The position numbers were made by a program, and so were the translations under genes. Positions 26,774 through 36,689 of a DNA stretch of 64,000 nucleotides are shown piece by piece. The stretch's first letter is position 1. Each line of letters opens with the position of its first letter. A model generated the notes under the pieces. It ran no database searches, was not told the origin of the DNA, and saw nothing but the letters and a program-made list of their open reading frames with translations. Origin of the DNA: Rhizobium sp. PDO1-076 (GTDB lineage: Bacteria > Pseudomonadota > Alphaproteobacteria > Rhizobiales > Rhizobiaceae); contig NZ_AHZC01000419.1 of the NCBI RefSeq assembly GCF_000247475.1, positions 28,010 through 92,009 on the forward strand, given 5' to 3'.

Positions 26774-27970
26774 ATGGCCGAAGCGACGCCGCTTTATCAG
26801 ACCTACAATCGAGCGCCTCTGCGTTTCGAGCGAGGCGAGGGCGTCTGGCTCATCACCGAGGGCGGCGATCGCTATCTCGATTTCGCCGCCGGCGTCGCCG
26901 TTAATTCGCTGGGGCACGCCCATCCGCATCTGGTCGAGGCGCTGAAGGCGCAGGCGGACAAGCTCTGGCATGTCTCCAATCTCTATGATGTGCCGGGCCA
27001 GGAAGCACTTGCCAAGCGCCTGACGGAGGCGACGTTTGCCGATCGGGTCTTCTTCACCAATTCCGGTGCCGAAGCGCTGGAATGCGCGATCAAGACCGCG
27101 CGCCGCTATCATTTCACCAAGGGCCATCCGGAGAAATTCCACATCATCACGATGGAAGGCGCCTTCCACGGCCGTACCATCGCGACGATCGCCGCCGGTG
27201 GCCAGGAAAAATATCTCGAAGGCTTCGGCCCCAAGGCCCCGGGCTTCGATCAGGTTCCGTTTGGCGATATCGACGCCGTCAAGGCGACCATCTCCGATGC
27301 GACGGCGGCCATTCTTGTCGAGCCGGTTCAGGGCGAGGGCGGCATCCGCGCCATTGCCGTCGAGATGCTGCGCGAACTGCGCGCCATCTGCGACGAACAT
27401 GATCTGCTGTTGATCCTCGACGAAGTGCAGTCAGGCGTCGGCCGCACCGGCAAGTTCTTCGCCCATGAATGGTCGGGCATTACGCCGGACATCATGGCGG
27501 TGGCCAAGGGCATCGGCGGCGGCTTCCCACTCGGCGCCTGCCTCGCCACCGAAGAGGCCTCCATCGGCATGAAGGCCGGCACCCACGGCTCGACCTATGG
27601 CGGCAATCCGCTCGCCATGGCGGTCGGCAATGCCGTGCTCGATGTCGTGCTGGCCGATGGTTTCCTCGACCAGGTCCGCGATGTAGCACTCGTCTTCCGC
27701 CAGGGGCTGGCCTCGCTGCAGGATCGTTTCCCCGATGTCATCGCGGAAATCCGCGGCGAAGGCCTGATGCTGGGCATTAAGGCCAAGGGACCGAATACCG
27801 AACTGCTGATGGCCATGCGCGACCAGCACCTTCTCGGAGTGCCGGCAGGCGACAACGTCATCCGGCTCCTTCCGCCGCTCGTGACGACGGCGGAAGAGGC
27901 GCGCGACGGCCTGCGTCGCATCGAGCTTGCCGCAGAGCAGGTTCGTCACAAGGCCGCAGCAATCGCTTGA
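26774..27970 (+). CDS. argD: Acetylornithine aminotransferase
   Basis: The 398-residue class III PLP aminotransferase makes N-acetylornithine in arginine synthesis and may also act on succinyldiaminopimelate. It shows [18 protein letters not shown], the PLP-binding [18 protein letters not shown], and the Schiff-base lysine K245 in AVAKGIGGG, then [13 protein letters not shown] use the ATG at 26774 (MAEATPLYQ) because AAGGA sits 11 bp before it; the ATG at 26762 has the AAGG immediately adjacent, too close to work. argF follows after 24 bp, forming an argDF operon. Confidence 0.95.
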   Translation: MAEATPLYQTYNRAPLRFERGEGVWLITEGGDRYLDFAAGVAVNSLGHAHPHLVEALKAQADKLWHVSNLYDVPGQEALAKRLTEATFADRVFFTNSGAEALECAIKTARRYHFTKGHPEKFHIITMEGAFHGRTIATIAAGGQEKYLEGFGPKAPGFDQVPFGDIDAVKATISDATAAILVEPVQGEGGIRAIAVEMLRELRAICDEHDLLLILDEVQSGVGRTGKFFAHEWSGITPDIMAVAKGIGGGFPLGACLATEEASIGMKAGTHGSTYGGNPLAMAVGNAVLDVVLADGFLDQVRDVALVFRQGLASLQDRFPDVIAEIRGEGLMLGIKAKGPNTELLMAMRDQHLLGVPAGDNVIRLLPPLVTTAEEARDGLRRIELAAEQVRHKAAAIA

Positions 27971-27994
27971 AACGCGCAGGACAGGTAGACATTC

Positions 27995-28912
27995 ATGGCA
28001 TCTCCGAAGCACTTCCTCGATCTCTCCGCCGTATCCTCCATGGACCTTCGCTCCATGATGGACGATGCGCGCAGCCGCAAGCAGGCGACCAAGGCCGGCA
28101 CGGCTGACAAGCCGCTGGCCGGCAAGATGCTGGCGATGATCTTCGAGAAGCCGTCCACCCGCACCCGCGTTTCCTTCGATGTCGGCATGCGCCAGCTCGG
28201 CGGCGAGACGCTGTTCCTGTCGGGCACCGAAATGCAGCTCGGCCGTGCCGAGACCATCGGCGACACCGCCAAGGTCCTGTCGCGTTATGTCGATGCGATC
28301 ATGATCCGCACCACCGACCATTCCCGCCTGCTGGAAATGGCCGAACATGCGACGGTTCCGGTGATCAACGCCCTGACCGACCTCACGCATCCCTGCCAGA
28401 TCATGGCCGATATCCTGACCATCGAGGAACATCGTGGCCCGATCGCCGGCAAGACGCTCGCCTGGACCGGCGACGGCAACAATGTGCTGCATTCGCTCGT
28501 CGAAGGTGCTGCCCGTTTCGGCTACAAGATGAACATGGCCGTGCCGCTCGGCTCGGAGCCGGATGACAAGATCCTCAACTGGGCCCGCAACAATGGCGGC
28601 GAGATCATGCTGTGCCATGATGCCGAGCGCGCCGTCGAAGGTGTCGATGCGGTCATCACGGACACCTGGATCTCGATGAACCAGGAACACAAGGCGCGCG
28701 GCCACAATGTCTTCCAGCCCTTCCAGGTCAATGCGGCGCTGATGAAGAAGGCCAGTAGCGAGGCCCTGTTCCTGCATTGCCTTCCCGCCCATCGCGGCGA
28801 GGAAGTGACGGATGAGGTCATCGATGGTCCGCAGTCGGTCGTCTTCGACGAGGCGGAAAACCGCCTGCATGCACAAAAGTCCATTCTCGCTTGGTGCCTC
28901 GGCGCCATCTGA
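27995..28912 (+). CDS. argF: Ornithine carbamoyltransferase
   Basis: The 305-residue enzyme makes citrulline from ornithine and carbamoyl phosphate. The carbamoyl-phosphate loop STRTR (about residues 54-58), the [13 protein letters not shown] segment and the ornithine-site [12 protein letters not shown] are all present. It follows argD closely. The encoded start has ATG at 27995 with AGGACAGG upstream. hslO is 126 bp downstream on the same strand and may be cotranscribed, as is common in rhizobia. Confidence 0.97.
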   Translation: MASPKHFLDLSAVSSMDLRSMMDDARSRKQATKAGTADKPLAGKMLAMIFEKPSTRTRVSFDVGMRQLGGETLFLSGTEMQLGRAETIGDTAKVLSRYVDAIMIRTTDHSRLLEMAEHATVPVINALTDLTHPCQIMADILTIEEHRGPIAGKTLAWTGDGNNVLHSLVEGAARFGYKMNMAVPLGSEPDDKILNWARNNGGEIMLCHDAERAVEGVDAVITDTWISMNQEHKARGHNVFQPFQVNAALMKKASSEALFLHCLPAHRGEEVTDEVIDGPQSVVFDEAENRLHAQKSILAWCLGAI

Positions 28913-29038
28913 AGGCCATGGATGCGGGGTCTTGTCGCCCCGCTTGACCTTTGACGGCGGCGATACCATCTGAGCGCTTTCTCATGGGGCTGCTTTTGCG
29001 GCTCTGCTTTTCGCGCCGCCGGCGCACGGAGTACATTC

Positions 29039-30028
29039 ATGTCGAACAAACAAGCCGAGCTCGGCGAATTCGGTTTCGCCGGTGATGATCGTGTTGTGCC
29101 CTTCCAGGTCGAAGGCCTCGACGTGCGCGGTCGCGCCGTCCAGGTCGGCCCGCTGGTCAACACCATCCTCGATCGCCATGCCTATCCGCAGCCCGTCGCC
29201 CGCCTGCTGGCGGAAGCGATCGTGCTGACGGTGCTAATCGGCACCTCACTGAAATTCGACGGCAAATTCACCGTCCAGACCAAGGGCGATGGCCCGGTCG
29301 ATCTGCTGGTTGCCGATTTTTCGACGCCGGAAAGCGTCCGCGCCTATGCACGCTTCAACGAGGACGCGCTGGCCGAGGCGGTGGCAGAAGGTCGGACCTC
29401 GCCGGAACAACTGCTCGGCAATGGCGTGCTCGCCTTCACCATCGACCAGGGCGCGTTCATGCAGCCATATCAGGGCATCGTGCCGCTCGACGGCTCGTCG
29501 CTCGAGGATATCGCTGGCGTCTACTTCCGTCAGTCGGAACAGATCCCGACGCGGGTGCGCCTCGGTGCCGCCGAACTCTTCGACCGCGACGAGAACGGCA
29601 AGCCGCGCCGTACCTGGCGGGCAGGCGGCCTGATCGCCCAGTTCCTGCCGGAAGCACCCGACCGCATGCGCCTGCCGGATCTGCATGGCGGTGATGGCGA
29701 CGAACGCGATTTTGAGGTTTCGCATGACGACGCCTGGGAAGAAGCGCGCATGCTGGTCGACACCATCGATGCCGACGAACTCACCGACCCGCAGGTCGGC
29801 ATCGAGCGCCTGCTGTTTCGCCTGTTCCACGAGCGCGGCGTTCGTGCCTACGCCCCGCAGGCCGTCTACGACCGCTGCAGCTGCTCGCGCGACAAGATCA
29901 AGGGTGTGCTTCAGGGCTTCTCGGCAGAAGAGATCGAGTCCAGCACCGAGGACGGCAAGATCACCGTCACCTGCGAGTTCTGCTCGACCAGCTATGACTA
30001 CGAGCCTGCGGAAGTCGTCGCAGCGTAG
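29039..30028 (+). CDS. hslO: Redox-regulated chaperone Hsp33
   Basis: The 329-residue cytoplasmic chaperone has the Hsp33 N-terminal domain and the C-terminal zinc/redox switch CxC...CxxC (CSCSRDKI and CEFCSTSY). Oxidation of these cysteines releases zinc and activates holdase function in the characterised E. coli protein. ACGGAGTACATTC precedes the ATG. A clean hairpin follows the stop codon. Confidence 0.96.
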   Translation: MSNKQAELGEFGFAGDDRVVPFQVEGLDVRGRAVQVGPLVNTILDRHAYPQPVARLLAEAIVLTVLIGTSLKFDGKFTVQTKGDGPVDLLVADFSTPESVRAYARFNEDALAEAVAEGRTSPEQLLGNGVLAFTIDQGAFMQPYQGIVPLDGSSLEDIAGVYFRQSEQIPTRVRLGAAELFDRDENGKPRRTWRAGGLIAQFLPEAPDRMRLPDLHGGDGDERDFEVSHDDAWEEARMLVDTIDADELTDPQVGIERLLFRLFHERGVRAYAPQAVYDRCSCSRDKIKGVLQGFSAEEIESSTEDGKITVTCEFCSTSYDYEPAEVVAA

Positions 30029-30048
30029 TGATCGCCACTGACATGCAG

Positions 30049-30072
30049 AAAGGCCGGGGTGATCCGGCCTTT
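30049..30072 (+). terminator. Terminator after hslO
   Basis: A 9-bp stem AAAGGCCGG/CCGGCCTTT with a 6-nt loop lies 20 bp beyond the stop. The T run is short and mostly inside the stem. Confidence 0.75.
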
Positions 30073-30149
30073 CGCGTGACTGTGATCCAGAGATAACCGG
30101 GGCCAGCTTGCGCATGACCCCGGGGTTCCGAACAACGATGGGCGGGTGA

Positions 30150-31067
30150 TCAGCGCCCGCTCTCCTGAAACGAACGCACCATGGTGATCGTGGCAGAGGG
30201 GTTTTCCTCCATGATCCAGTGGCCCGAGTCCGGGATAACGCCCTCGGCCACATCGGTTGCCGCCGACCGCATGACGGTCGCCATCATCGGGCCAAAGGAC
30301 TTTTCGCCACCGATCGCCAGGACCGGCATGGCAAGCTTGCCATTCTTTGCCAGAATGGCCTTGTTGTCGATCGCATCCTGGTCGAAGGCGGCAAACTGGG
30401 CGAAGCCGGAATGCATGGCGCCCGGCAAGGCATAGAGCTTCGCATAATGCGCACGGGATTCTTCGGTAAAGCGATCCGGCGTTGCCGAAAACTCGTTCCA
30501 GAAACGGTCGAGATAAATGCGTTCGCGTCCGGCCACGAGCCTTTCCATGTCCGGACCACCGAAGCGGAAATGCCACAGCAGCGGGTTCTTCAGGACCTCT
30601 TCCCACGGGCCAACCCCCGGGACGGGAGCGTCAATCAGGACGAAACGGGTCACGCGGTCCGGATGCCGGGCGGCAAACGCAAATCCAACCATATTGCCGA
30701 TGTCATGCGTGACCAGGTCGGCACGGTCGATATCGAGCGCATCCAGCACGCCCGCGACGTCTGCGGCCTGGGTCATCTTGTCGAAGCCGGCATCGGGTTT
30801 CGACGAGAGGCCGAGCCCGCGCAGATCCGGAACGATCACCGTATGGTCGCGCGCAAGATCGGCGGCCATCGGCGCCCACATGTCGCCGGTTTCACCGTAA
30901 CCGTGCAGCAGCACGGCGGCAGGTCCCTTGCCGCCGACCCGGACGTGGATCGTGGCACCATTCGTTGTAATGTCCTGGGTCTTGAACGATGCCGGAAAGT
31001 CCGGCATCTCGGCCAAAGAAGGCGTTGCAGACAGTATGGCTGCAAAGGCGGCAATCAATTTCAGCAT
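30150..31067 (-). CDS. Exported alpha/beta hydrolase, epoxide hydrolase/dehalogenase-like
   Basis: The 305-residue protein has a signal peptide (MLKLIAAFAAILSATPSLAE). The alpha/beta-hydrolase fold shows the oxyanion-hole region LLHGYGETGDMW and a nucleophile elbow VTHDIGNMVG in which the nucleophile is aspartate, as in epoxide hydrolases and fluoroacetate/haloalkane dehalogenases, not the serine of esterases. The catalytic histidine is probably in PDSGHWIMEENP. The start at 31067 follows AGGAGAAGTGCC. Its upstream region carries a copy of the operator that lies between the SDR gene and the LysR gene, so these three genes probably form one regulon. The substrate is unknown. Confidence 0.85.
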   Translation of the reverse strand: MLKLIAAFAAILSATPSLAEMPDFPASFKTQDITTNGATIHVRVGGKGPAAVLLHGYGETGDMWAPMAADLARDHTVIVPDLRGLGLSSKPDAGFDKMTQAADVAGVLDALDIDRADLVTHDIGNMVGFAFAARHPDRVTRFVLIDAPVPGVGPWEEVLKNPLLWHFRFGGPDMERLVAGRERIYLDRFWNEFSATPDRFTEESRAHYAKLYALPGAMHSGFAQFAAFDQDAIDNKAILAKNGKLAMPVLAIGGEKSFGPMMATVMRSAATDVAEGVIPDSGHWIMEENPSATITMVRSFQESGR

Positions 31068-31150
31068 GGCACTTCTCCTGTTTGTTGGGAGGACGGTCGT
31101 CTGGCCGTCGCTTTCGCCCCTGGTAATTTCGGTATAGCATCGGCTCGGCG

Positions 31151-31205
31151 TTCGGATTAGCCGCCCGAAGGTGGAGCTACATTCCGGAAATGCCGAACAA
31201 TCATC
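31151..31205. promoter_or_regulatory. LysR-type operator copy A, upstream of the alpha/beta hydrolase
   Basis: TTCGGATTAG, 20 bp, then ATTCCGGAAATGCCGAACAA. The same two blocks with the same 20-bp spacing occur at 32143-32197 beside the LysR gene. TTCCGGAA and TTCGG/CCGAA give dyad symmetry suited to LysR binding. Confidence 0.65.
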
Positions 31206-31305
31206 GTCCACCCGGCAGGCTGTCGTGCCTGAGCTTTGACGCGCACTCAGCCGGATGATCGAACGTGCAAAGGGCGACGGGTTCGATCGTCGCCCCTGAT
31301 GCTGC

Positions 31306-32070
31306 TCAGGTGCGTGTGATCGATGCACCGCCATCGACGAGCGAAGCCGTGCCGGTGACAAAGCTTGAATCGTCCGAGGCAAGATAAAGAACCGAGCGGG
31401 CCAGTTCCTCGGGCGTGGCAACCCGCTTCAATGCATGCAATCCGGTAATAAAGGCCTGCTTTTCAGCCGTGTCATTCATGTCGCGATACATGTCCGTATC
31501 GACGGCACCGGGCAGGATCGCATTGATCCGCACATTCTTCGGGCCATATTCGGCGGCCAGCGCCTGGGTCAGGCCGATCAGCCCCGACTTGCTGGCAGCA
31601 TAGGCTGCAACGCCGGGGAAGGCAAAGCTGTAGCCAACGAAGGTCGAGGTGAAGATGATCGAACCGCCGCCGTTGTTTTCCATCGCGCCGACCTGGTGCT
31701 TGGCGGCCAGGAAAGAAGCCGTAAGGTTGATCGCCAGCGTATCGGTAAATCCGGCTTCCGAGACACCGGTGCTCGGTCCGGCTTCGCCCAGCGTGCCGGC
31801 GTTGTTGAAGGCGATGTCGAGTTTGCCGAAGCGTTCGACGGCTGTGGCAACGAGAAGCTTGTGATAGTCCTCCGAGCGCACATCGCCGGCAATGGCGACC
31901 GCCGTTCCGCCGAGCGCCTCGATTTCGGCCACGAGGCTGTCAAGCTCGGCCTGTCGGCGCGCGCCGACCACGACCTTTGCACCCTCGGCGGCAAAAAGCC
32001 GGGCGGTTGCGCGGCCAATGCCGGAGCTTGCGCCGGTAACGATTGCGACTTTGTTGTTCAAGCGTGTCAT
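31306..32070 (-). CDS. SDR-family oxidoreductase
   Basis: The 254-residue classical short-chain dehydrogenase has the cofactor motif TGASSGIGRA near the N-terminus, NNAG (FNNAGTLGEAG), and the catalytic YxxxK (YAASKSGLIG) with the upstream serine. The VGARRQ after the second strand favours NADP(H). It ends with VDGGASITRT, typical of the family. It is divergent from the LysR gene with 121 bp between, and shares that operator with the exported hydrolase. The substrate is unknown. Confidence 0.9.
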   Translation of the reverse strand: MTRLNNKVAIVTGASSGIGRATARLFAAEGAKVVVGARRQAELDSLVAEIEALGGTAVAIAGDVRSEDYHKLLVATAVERFGKLDIAFNNAGTLGEAGPSTGVSEAGFTDTLAINLTASFLAAKHQVGAMENNGGGSIIFTSTFVGYSFAFPGVAAYAASKSGLIGLTQALAAEYGPKNVRINAILPGAVDTDMYRDMNDTAEKQAFITGLHALKRVATPEELARSVLYLASDDSSFVTGTASLVDGGASITRT

Positions 32071-32142
32071 CTCAGTTCTCCTGGATATGTGGCGACGTTT
32101 TGCCGCCGGTTTCGATGACCAGAAGATGGCATTTCCGCATCG

Positions 32143-32197
32143 TTCGGATTAGTCTCCAGGTGTTGGAACTGGAATCCGGAAATACCGAACAATGATC
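32143..32197. promoter_or_regulatory. LysR-type operator copy B, between SDR and LysR genes
   Basis: TTCGGATTAG, 20 bp, then AATCCGGAAATACCGAACAA runs into the LysR start codon at 32192. It matches copy A in both blocks and spacing, and has the same orientation relative to the minus-strand target gene. Confidence 0.65.
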
Positions 32198-33094
32198 AAG
32201 ACGGAATGCATCCTGGCCTTTGTCGCGATTGTCGAGGAGGGGTCGATCAGCGAAGCCGCAAGACGACTCCGCCTATCGAAATCGGTGGTCAGCGACAGGC
32301 TTTCCGAACTGGAAAAGACCTTGGGTGGTGTGCTTCTGCATCGCACGACGCGCAAGCTCTCGCTGACTGAGGACGGAACGTCGTTTCTGGAGCGCGCCCG
32401 TCGCATCAGTCGCGAGATCGAAGAGGCGACCGCCGACATGTCGGAGCGACGGGGCACGCTTGCCGGACCGGTGCGCATCGCAGCACCCGTCACCTTCGGC
32501 CGCATGCACCTGGGGCCCGCACTCTATCCATTCCTCGCCCAGCACCCGGAACTCGAATTGACGCTGGATATCGACGATCGCCGCGTCGATGCCTTCTCCG
32601 CCGGCTATGATGCGATCATCCGCCATGGCCCCATCATGGATTCACGCCTCGTCGCCTGGAAGCTCGCGCCCAGCCGGCGCATGCTGTGTGCATCCTCGGC
32701 CTATCTGGAAAGCCATGGCACGCCGAAAACCCTGCGCGATCTGGAAAGCCACAGGGGGCTTTTCTACACCAATCGCGGCATCGCAGACTGGCGCTTCCAG
32801 ACAGAGGCCGGCGTCGAGATCGTGCGCGCCACGCTGGCGCTGGGCATGAACAATGGTGACATGTTGCGCGATGCCGCCATCGCCGGTCTCGGCATTGCCA
32901 TGCTCCCACCCTTCATCGCGGCCCCGGCGATCCGGGATGGCCTGCTGCAGGAGATCAAGATCGACCATACCCCGGAACCGGAATTCATCTATCTCGCCTA
33001 TCCGCAGGGCAAGAAGCCTTCCGCCAAGGTCACGGCGATCGTCAACCATCTCCGGCAGGCCTTCGGCAGTCCGCCTTATTGGGAAGTCGATTGA
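32192..33094 (+). CDS. LysR-family transcription regulator
   Basis: The 300-residue protein has the N-terminal winged helix-turn-helix (FVAIVEEGSISEAARRLRLSKSVVSDRLSELEKTLGGVLLHRTTRKLSLTEDG, read as the standard LysR pattern) and a C-terminal periplasmic-binding-like effector domain from about residue 90. It is divergent from the SDR gene and overlaps its own operator, so autoregulation is expected. The effector is unknown. The same operator before the exported hydrolase suggests that both enzymes are its targets. Confidence 0.92.
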   Translation: MIKTECILAFVAIVEEGSISEAARRLRLSKSVVSDRLSELEKTLGGVLLHRTTRKLSLTEDGTSFLERARRISREIEEATADMSERRGTLAGPVRIAAPVTFGRMHLGPALYPFLAQHPELELTLDIDDRRVDAFSAGYDAIIRHGPIMDSRLVAWKLAPSRRMLCASSAYLESHGTPKTLRDLESHRGLFYTNRGIADWRFQTEAGVEIVRATLALGMNNGDMLRDAAIAGLGIAMLPPFIAAPAIRDGLLQEIKIDHTPEPEFIYLAYPQGKKPSAKVTAIVNHLRQAFGSPPYWEVD

Positions 33095-33349
33095 GGCTTG
33101 CTGCGGCGATGCCGCAGTCGGCTGTTTGTCAGCGCAGGAAGCTATGGCTGAACCCGAATGACCCGGCGCAGGGTCTGCCATTGCCAATCTTGTCATCTCG
33201 CCGTTCCCGCGCTACAAGCCTTGCATTCGCAAGGACCCGGTGAAACTCCGGGTGGCTCTTCTGGCCGCCAATCCGCCAGACAACACAGCAACGCAACCCT
33301 CCCCCTTGGCTGATATCCCTCGGCCAGTTGCCTTTACCTGTGGAATCCC
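33095..33349. other. Intergenic region between LysR and SulP genes
   Basis: The 255 bp hold a small hairpin CTGCGGC-gat-GCCGCAG at 33102-33118 shortly after the LysR stop, possibly a weak terminator, and presumably the SulP promoter. I see no ORF or RNA gene. Confidence 0.4.
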
Positions 33350-34819
33350 ATGTCAAATCTGTCTTCCTACCGCCGCGAGTGGTCCGCCAATCCCATGCGC
33401 GAAATGCTCGCCGGCGCCGTCGCCACCTTCGCGCTGATTCCCGAAGTCATCGCCTTTTCCTTCGTTGCGGGCGTCGATCCGCAAGTCGGCCTGTTTGCCT
33501 CCTTCGTCATCGGCATCGTCATTGCCTTTACCGGCGGCCGCCCGGCGATGATTTCGGCCGCTGCCGGTTCGGTCGCGCTTGTCGTCGCGCCGCTGGTGCA
33601 TACGCATGGGCTGCAATATCTGCTTGCCGCCGGGCTTTTGGCCGGTCTCTTCCAGATCCTGTTCGGCGTGCTGCGTCTCGGCGTCTTGATGCGCTTTGTG
33701 TCGAAATCGGTGCGCACCGGTTTCGTCAACGCACTCGCCATCCTGATCTTTGCAGCACAACTGCCGCATATCGTCCACGGCGACTGGATCGCCTATGCCA
33801 TGCTGGCAGCAGGCCTTGCCATCATCTATCTCGTGCCACGCATCACGACGGCCATTCCCTCGCCACTGATCTGCATTCTTGTGCTGACAGCGGCAGCCGT
33901 TGCCTTCGATCTGCCGGTGATGACCATCGCCGATCTCGGCAAGCTGCCGGATTCGCTCCCGGTCTTTGGCTGGCCCTCGGTGCCGTTGACGCTGGAAACA
34001 TTGTCGATCATCGCCGGCCCGGCGCTCGCCATCGCCATGGTCGGCCTGCTGGAATCGATGATGACGGCGAGCGTCGTCGACGACCTCACCGACACGCCAA
34101 GCTCGAAGAACCGCGAATGCACAGGCCTCGGTATTGCCAACACGGCAGCCAGCCTGTTTGGCGGTATCGCCGGTTGCGGCATGATCGGTCAGACGGTCAG
34201 CAATGTGAAATACGGCGGACGCGGTCGCCTGTCGACACTGTTTGCCGGCGCCTTTTTGCTGGTTCTGATGGTGCTGCTGAAGCCCTGGGTGTCGCAAGTG
34301 CCGGTGGCGGCATTGGTTGCCATCATGGTCATGGTCTCGATCGATACGTTCGACTGGTCGTCGCTGCGCGCCGTCGTCATCCATCCGAAGATGTCGAGCA
34401 CCGTCATGGTCGCGACCGTCGTCGTCACGGTGTTCACCGCGAACCTAGCGCTTGGTGTCTTCGTCGGCGTGCTCTTGAGCGGCGTCTTCTTCACCTTCAA
34501 GGTCGCGCGCCTGCTGAAAGTCGAAGAGCAAGCTGATACCGCGGCCAACCGTTTGACCTACCGCGTCTCCGGTCAGATCTTCTTCGCCTCCGCCGATGTC
34601 TTCATCGACGCCTTCGACATCGAGGACGCCACCGGCATGACCGCTGTCATCGACGTGTCGGACGCGCATTTCTGGGACATCACCGCAGTGGCCGCTCTCG
34701 ATCGTGTCGTCCAGCGCTTCCGGGCGCATGACATAACCGTCGACGTCGTCGGCCTCAATCAGGCCAGCGCGACCCTGATCGGCAGCCTCGACGGCGGCGA
34801 ACGTCTGAAGGAAGTGTAG
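33350..34819 (+). CDS. SulP-family inorganic anion transporter
   Basis: The 489-residue inner-membrane protein has about ten or more hydrophobic segments of the SLC26/SulP fold (for example [28 protein letters not shown] and [21 protein letters not shown]) and a C-terminal cytoplasmic STAS domain from about residue 395 ([35 protein letters not shown]). Members move sulfate, bicarbonate or other anions; the substrate cannot be told here. No clear ribosome-binding site precedes the ATG. It stands alone between the LysR gene and convergent apaG. Confidence 0.88.
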   Translation: MSNLSSYRREWSANPMREMLAGAVATFALIPEVIAFSFVAGVDPQVGLFASFVIGIVIAFTGGRPAMISAAAGSVALVVAPLVHTHGLQYLLAAGLLAGLFQILFGVLRLGVLMRFVSKSVRTGFVNALAILIFAAQLPHIVHGDWIAYAMLAAGLAIIYLVPRITTAIPSPLICILVLTAAAVAFDLPVMTIADLGKLPDSLPVFGWPSVPLTLETLSIIAGPALAIAMVGLLESMMTASVVDDLTDTPSSKNRECTGLGIANTAASLFGGIAGCGMIGQTVSNVKYGGRGRLSTLFAGAFLLVLMVLLKPWVSQVPVAALVAIMVMVSIDTFDWSSLRAVVIHPKMSSTVMVATVVVTVFTANLALGVFVGVLLSGVFFTFKVARLLKVEEQADTAANRLTYRVSGQIFFASADVFIDAFDIEDATGMTAVIDVSDAHFWDITAVAALDRVVQRFRAHDITVDVVGLNQASATLIGSLDGGERLKEV

Positions 34820-34865
34820 GCAATCGGCGGCCGTCGTTGCCAAACATGGCGCGGCGGACGAGCGC

Positions 34866-35258
34866 TCAGTTGAGCGTACGGCTCATGCCGGGACTGTCGA
34901 GCGAAAAGGCAGGGATGTCCACGTCAAAGGCTTCCCCGTCGTCGGTTTCCATACGGTAGGTGCCATGCATCATGCCCGACGGTGTGTCGAGCGGACAGCC
35001 GGAGGAATATTCATAGGTATCGCCCGGGCTGAGGCGGGGTTGTTCGCCCACGACTCCGGGGCCGCTGACTTCATCCACCTGGCCATTCTGGTCGGTGATA
35101 TGCCAGTAGCGATGGGTCAGCCGCACGGACTTTCCGGAGTGATTGGCAATGACGATGCGGTAGCCCCAAACATAACGGCTGTCATCCGGATCGGACTGCT
35201 CCTCCAGATAATAAGGCTCGACGCTGACTTCGATGTCCCGTGTCAGAGCGCGATACAT
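34866..35258 (-). CDS. apaG: ApaG (CO2+/MG2+ efflux-type DUF525 protein)
   Basis: The 130-residue protein is a single DUF525/ApaG beta-sandwich domain: [45 protein letters not shown] and [35 protein letters not shown] are diagnostic. The biochemical role is unresolved. I start at the ATG at 35258 (MYRALTRD), preceded by AGAAGG, rather than at 35291, matching the usual rhizobial length. It lies downstream of metZ on the same strand, a conserved rhizobial neighbourhood as I recall. Confidence 0.93.
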   Translation of the reverse strand: MYRALTRDIEVSVEPYYLEEQSDPDDSRYVWGYRIVIANHSGKSVRLTHRYWHITDQNGQVDEVSGPGVVGEQPRLSPGDTYEYSSGCPLDTPSGMMHGTYRMETDDGEAFDVDIPAFSLDSPGMSRTLN

Positions 35259-35391
35259 GCCTGAACCTTCTGAATGCTTCATTACCAACATTAAACTAGT
35301 CTTCGTGGAAGGCAGCGCAAGGTCCTGCTGTCCGGAGCGAATTAATAAGCCGATTGCATATTAGCCTATATCACCGCGTCAAGGGCAAGTG

Positions 35392-35426
35392 CCCGGTCAC
35401 GCGCGCGCGCGTGGCCGGACTTTTTT
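35392..35426 (+). terminator. Hairpin with T run on the plus strand between metZ and apaG
   Basis: CCGG-t-CACGCGCG pairs with CGCGCGTG-g-CCGG, and TTTTTTT follows on the plus strand. Both flanking genes are on the minus strand, and there it has no T run. The stem contains the palindrome CACGCGCGCGCGTG (35398-35411). Confidence 0.55.
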
Positions 35427-35450
35427 TGGTTTCGGTTATCGCGGCAGGCC

Positions 35451-36629
35451 TCAAATCCCCTTAAGGGCCTGAGCGAAATCCTCGAGCAGATCGGTGGTGT
35501 CCTCGATACCGCAGGAGAGCCGCACCGTACCGCCCGACATGCCGAGTTCAGCGCGGGCCTCATCGCTCAGGTTCTTGTGTGTCGTCGTTGCCGGATGGGT
35601 GATCAGGCTCTTGGCGTCGCCGAGATTGTTGGAGATCTTGACGATATCCAGCGCGTTCTGCAGCTTGAAGGCCGCGTCCTTGCCACCCTTCATCTCGAAG
35701 CATACCAGCGTCGAGCCGCCGCTCATCTGCTTGGCGACAAGGTCGGCCTGCGGATGGTCGGCGCGACCCGGATAGATCACCTTGGCAACAGCGCCCTGTT
35801 CGGCGAGGAAATCGGCAATTGCCGCAGCATTCGCCGTCTGCTGCTTGACGCGCAGCGGCAGAGTCTCGATGCCCTTCAGAAGCGTCCAGGCGTTGAACGG
35901 CGACATCGCCGGGCCGGTATGGCGGAAATAGTCCTGCAGGTTCTCGGTGATCCATTCCTTGTCGGACAGAACCACGCCACCGAGGCAGCGTCCCTGGCCG
36001 TCGATATGCTTGGTCGCCGAGTAGACGACGATATGCGCGCCGAGTTCGAGCGGCTTCTGGAACAGCGGCGTGGCAAACACATTGTCGACGATCAGCTTGG
36101 CGCCGATCTGATTGGCCAGCTTGGCAACGCCGGCAATGTCGACCACTTCCAGCGTCGGATTGGTCGGACTTTCGAGGAACATCACCTTGGTATTGGGGCG
36201 GATCGCCGCTTCCCAATTGGCGAGATCGCGGCCATCGACCAGCGTGAACTCGACGCCGTAGCGCGGCGCCAGAGTCTCGATGATGTAGCGGCAGGAGCCG
36301 AACAGGGCGCGCGCGGCAACGATATGGTCGCCGGCCTTGACCTGGCAGAGAATGGCCGCGGAAACGGCCGCCATGCCCGATGCCGTGGCGCGCGCATCTT
36401 CGGCGCCTTCCAGCATGCACATGCGCTTTTCGAACATGTCATTGGTCGGGCTGCCATAGCGGGCATAGATGAAACCGTCGGTCTCGCCCTTGAAGCGGGC
36501 TTCGGCCGCTTCCGAGCTGTCGTAGACGAAGCCCTGGGTCAGATAGATCGCTTCCGAGGTTTCGCCATACTGCGAGCGCAGTGTGCCACCATGGACGAGT
36601 TGGGTTGCCGGGCGCCAGTTCTTGCTCAT
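35451..36629 (-). CDS. metZ: O-succinylhomoserine sulfhydrylase
   Basis: The 392-residue PLP enzyme of the Cys/Met metabolism family forms homocysteine directly from O-succinylhomoserine and sulfide. It shows the PLP lysine segment VVYSATKHIDGQGRCLGG, YARYGSPTNDMFEKRM, LESPTNPTLEVVDI and full family length. The leader carries a SAM-II riboswitch and terminator, which gives SAM-dependent repression and strongly supports the methionine assignment. AAAAGG precedes the ATG. Confidence 0.95.
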   Translation of the reverse strand: MSKNWRPATQLVHGGTLRSQYGETSEAIYLTQGFVYDSSEAAEARFKGETDGFIYARYGSPTNDMFEKRMCMLEGAEDARATASGMAAVSAAILCQVKAGDHIVAARALFGSCRYIIETLAPRYGVEFTLVDGRDLANWEAAIRPNTKVMFLESPTNPTLEVVDIAGVAKLANQIGAKLIVDNVFATPLFQKPLELGAHIVVYSATKHIDGQGRCLGGVVLSDKEWITENLQDYFRHTGPAMSPFNAWTLLKGIETLPLRVKQQTANAAAIADFLAEQGAVAKVIYPGRADHPQADLVAKQMSGGSTLVCFEMKGGKDAAFKLQNALDIVKISNNLGDAKSLITHPATTTHKNLSDEARAELGMSGGTVRLSCGIEDTTDLLEDFAQALKGI

Positions 36630-36649
36630 GTCAGTGCCTTTTCAAACAC

Positions 36650-36680
36650 AAAAAAACCGGTCGCGAAGACGGACCGGTTT
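36650..36680 (-). terminator. Riboswitch-controlled terminator of metZ
   Basis: On the minus strand AAACCGGTC-cgtcttcgc-GACCGGTTT is followed by further T residues (seven in all). The upstream segment GACCGGGTT (36687-36695) can pair instead with AAACCGGTC, forming an anti-terminator. Confidence 0.85.
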
Positions 36681-36689
36681 ACAAGTAAC

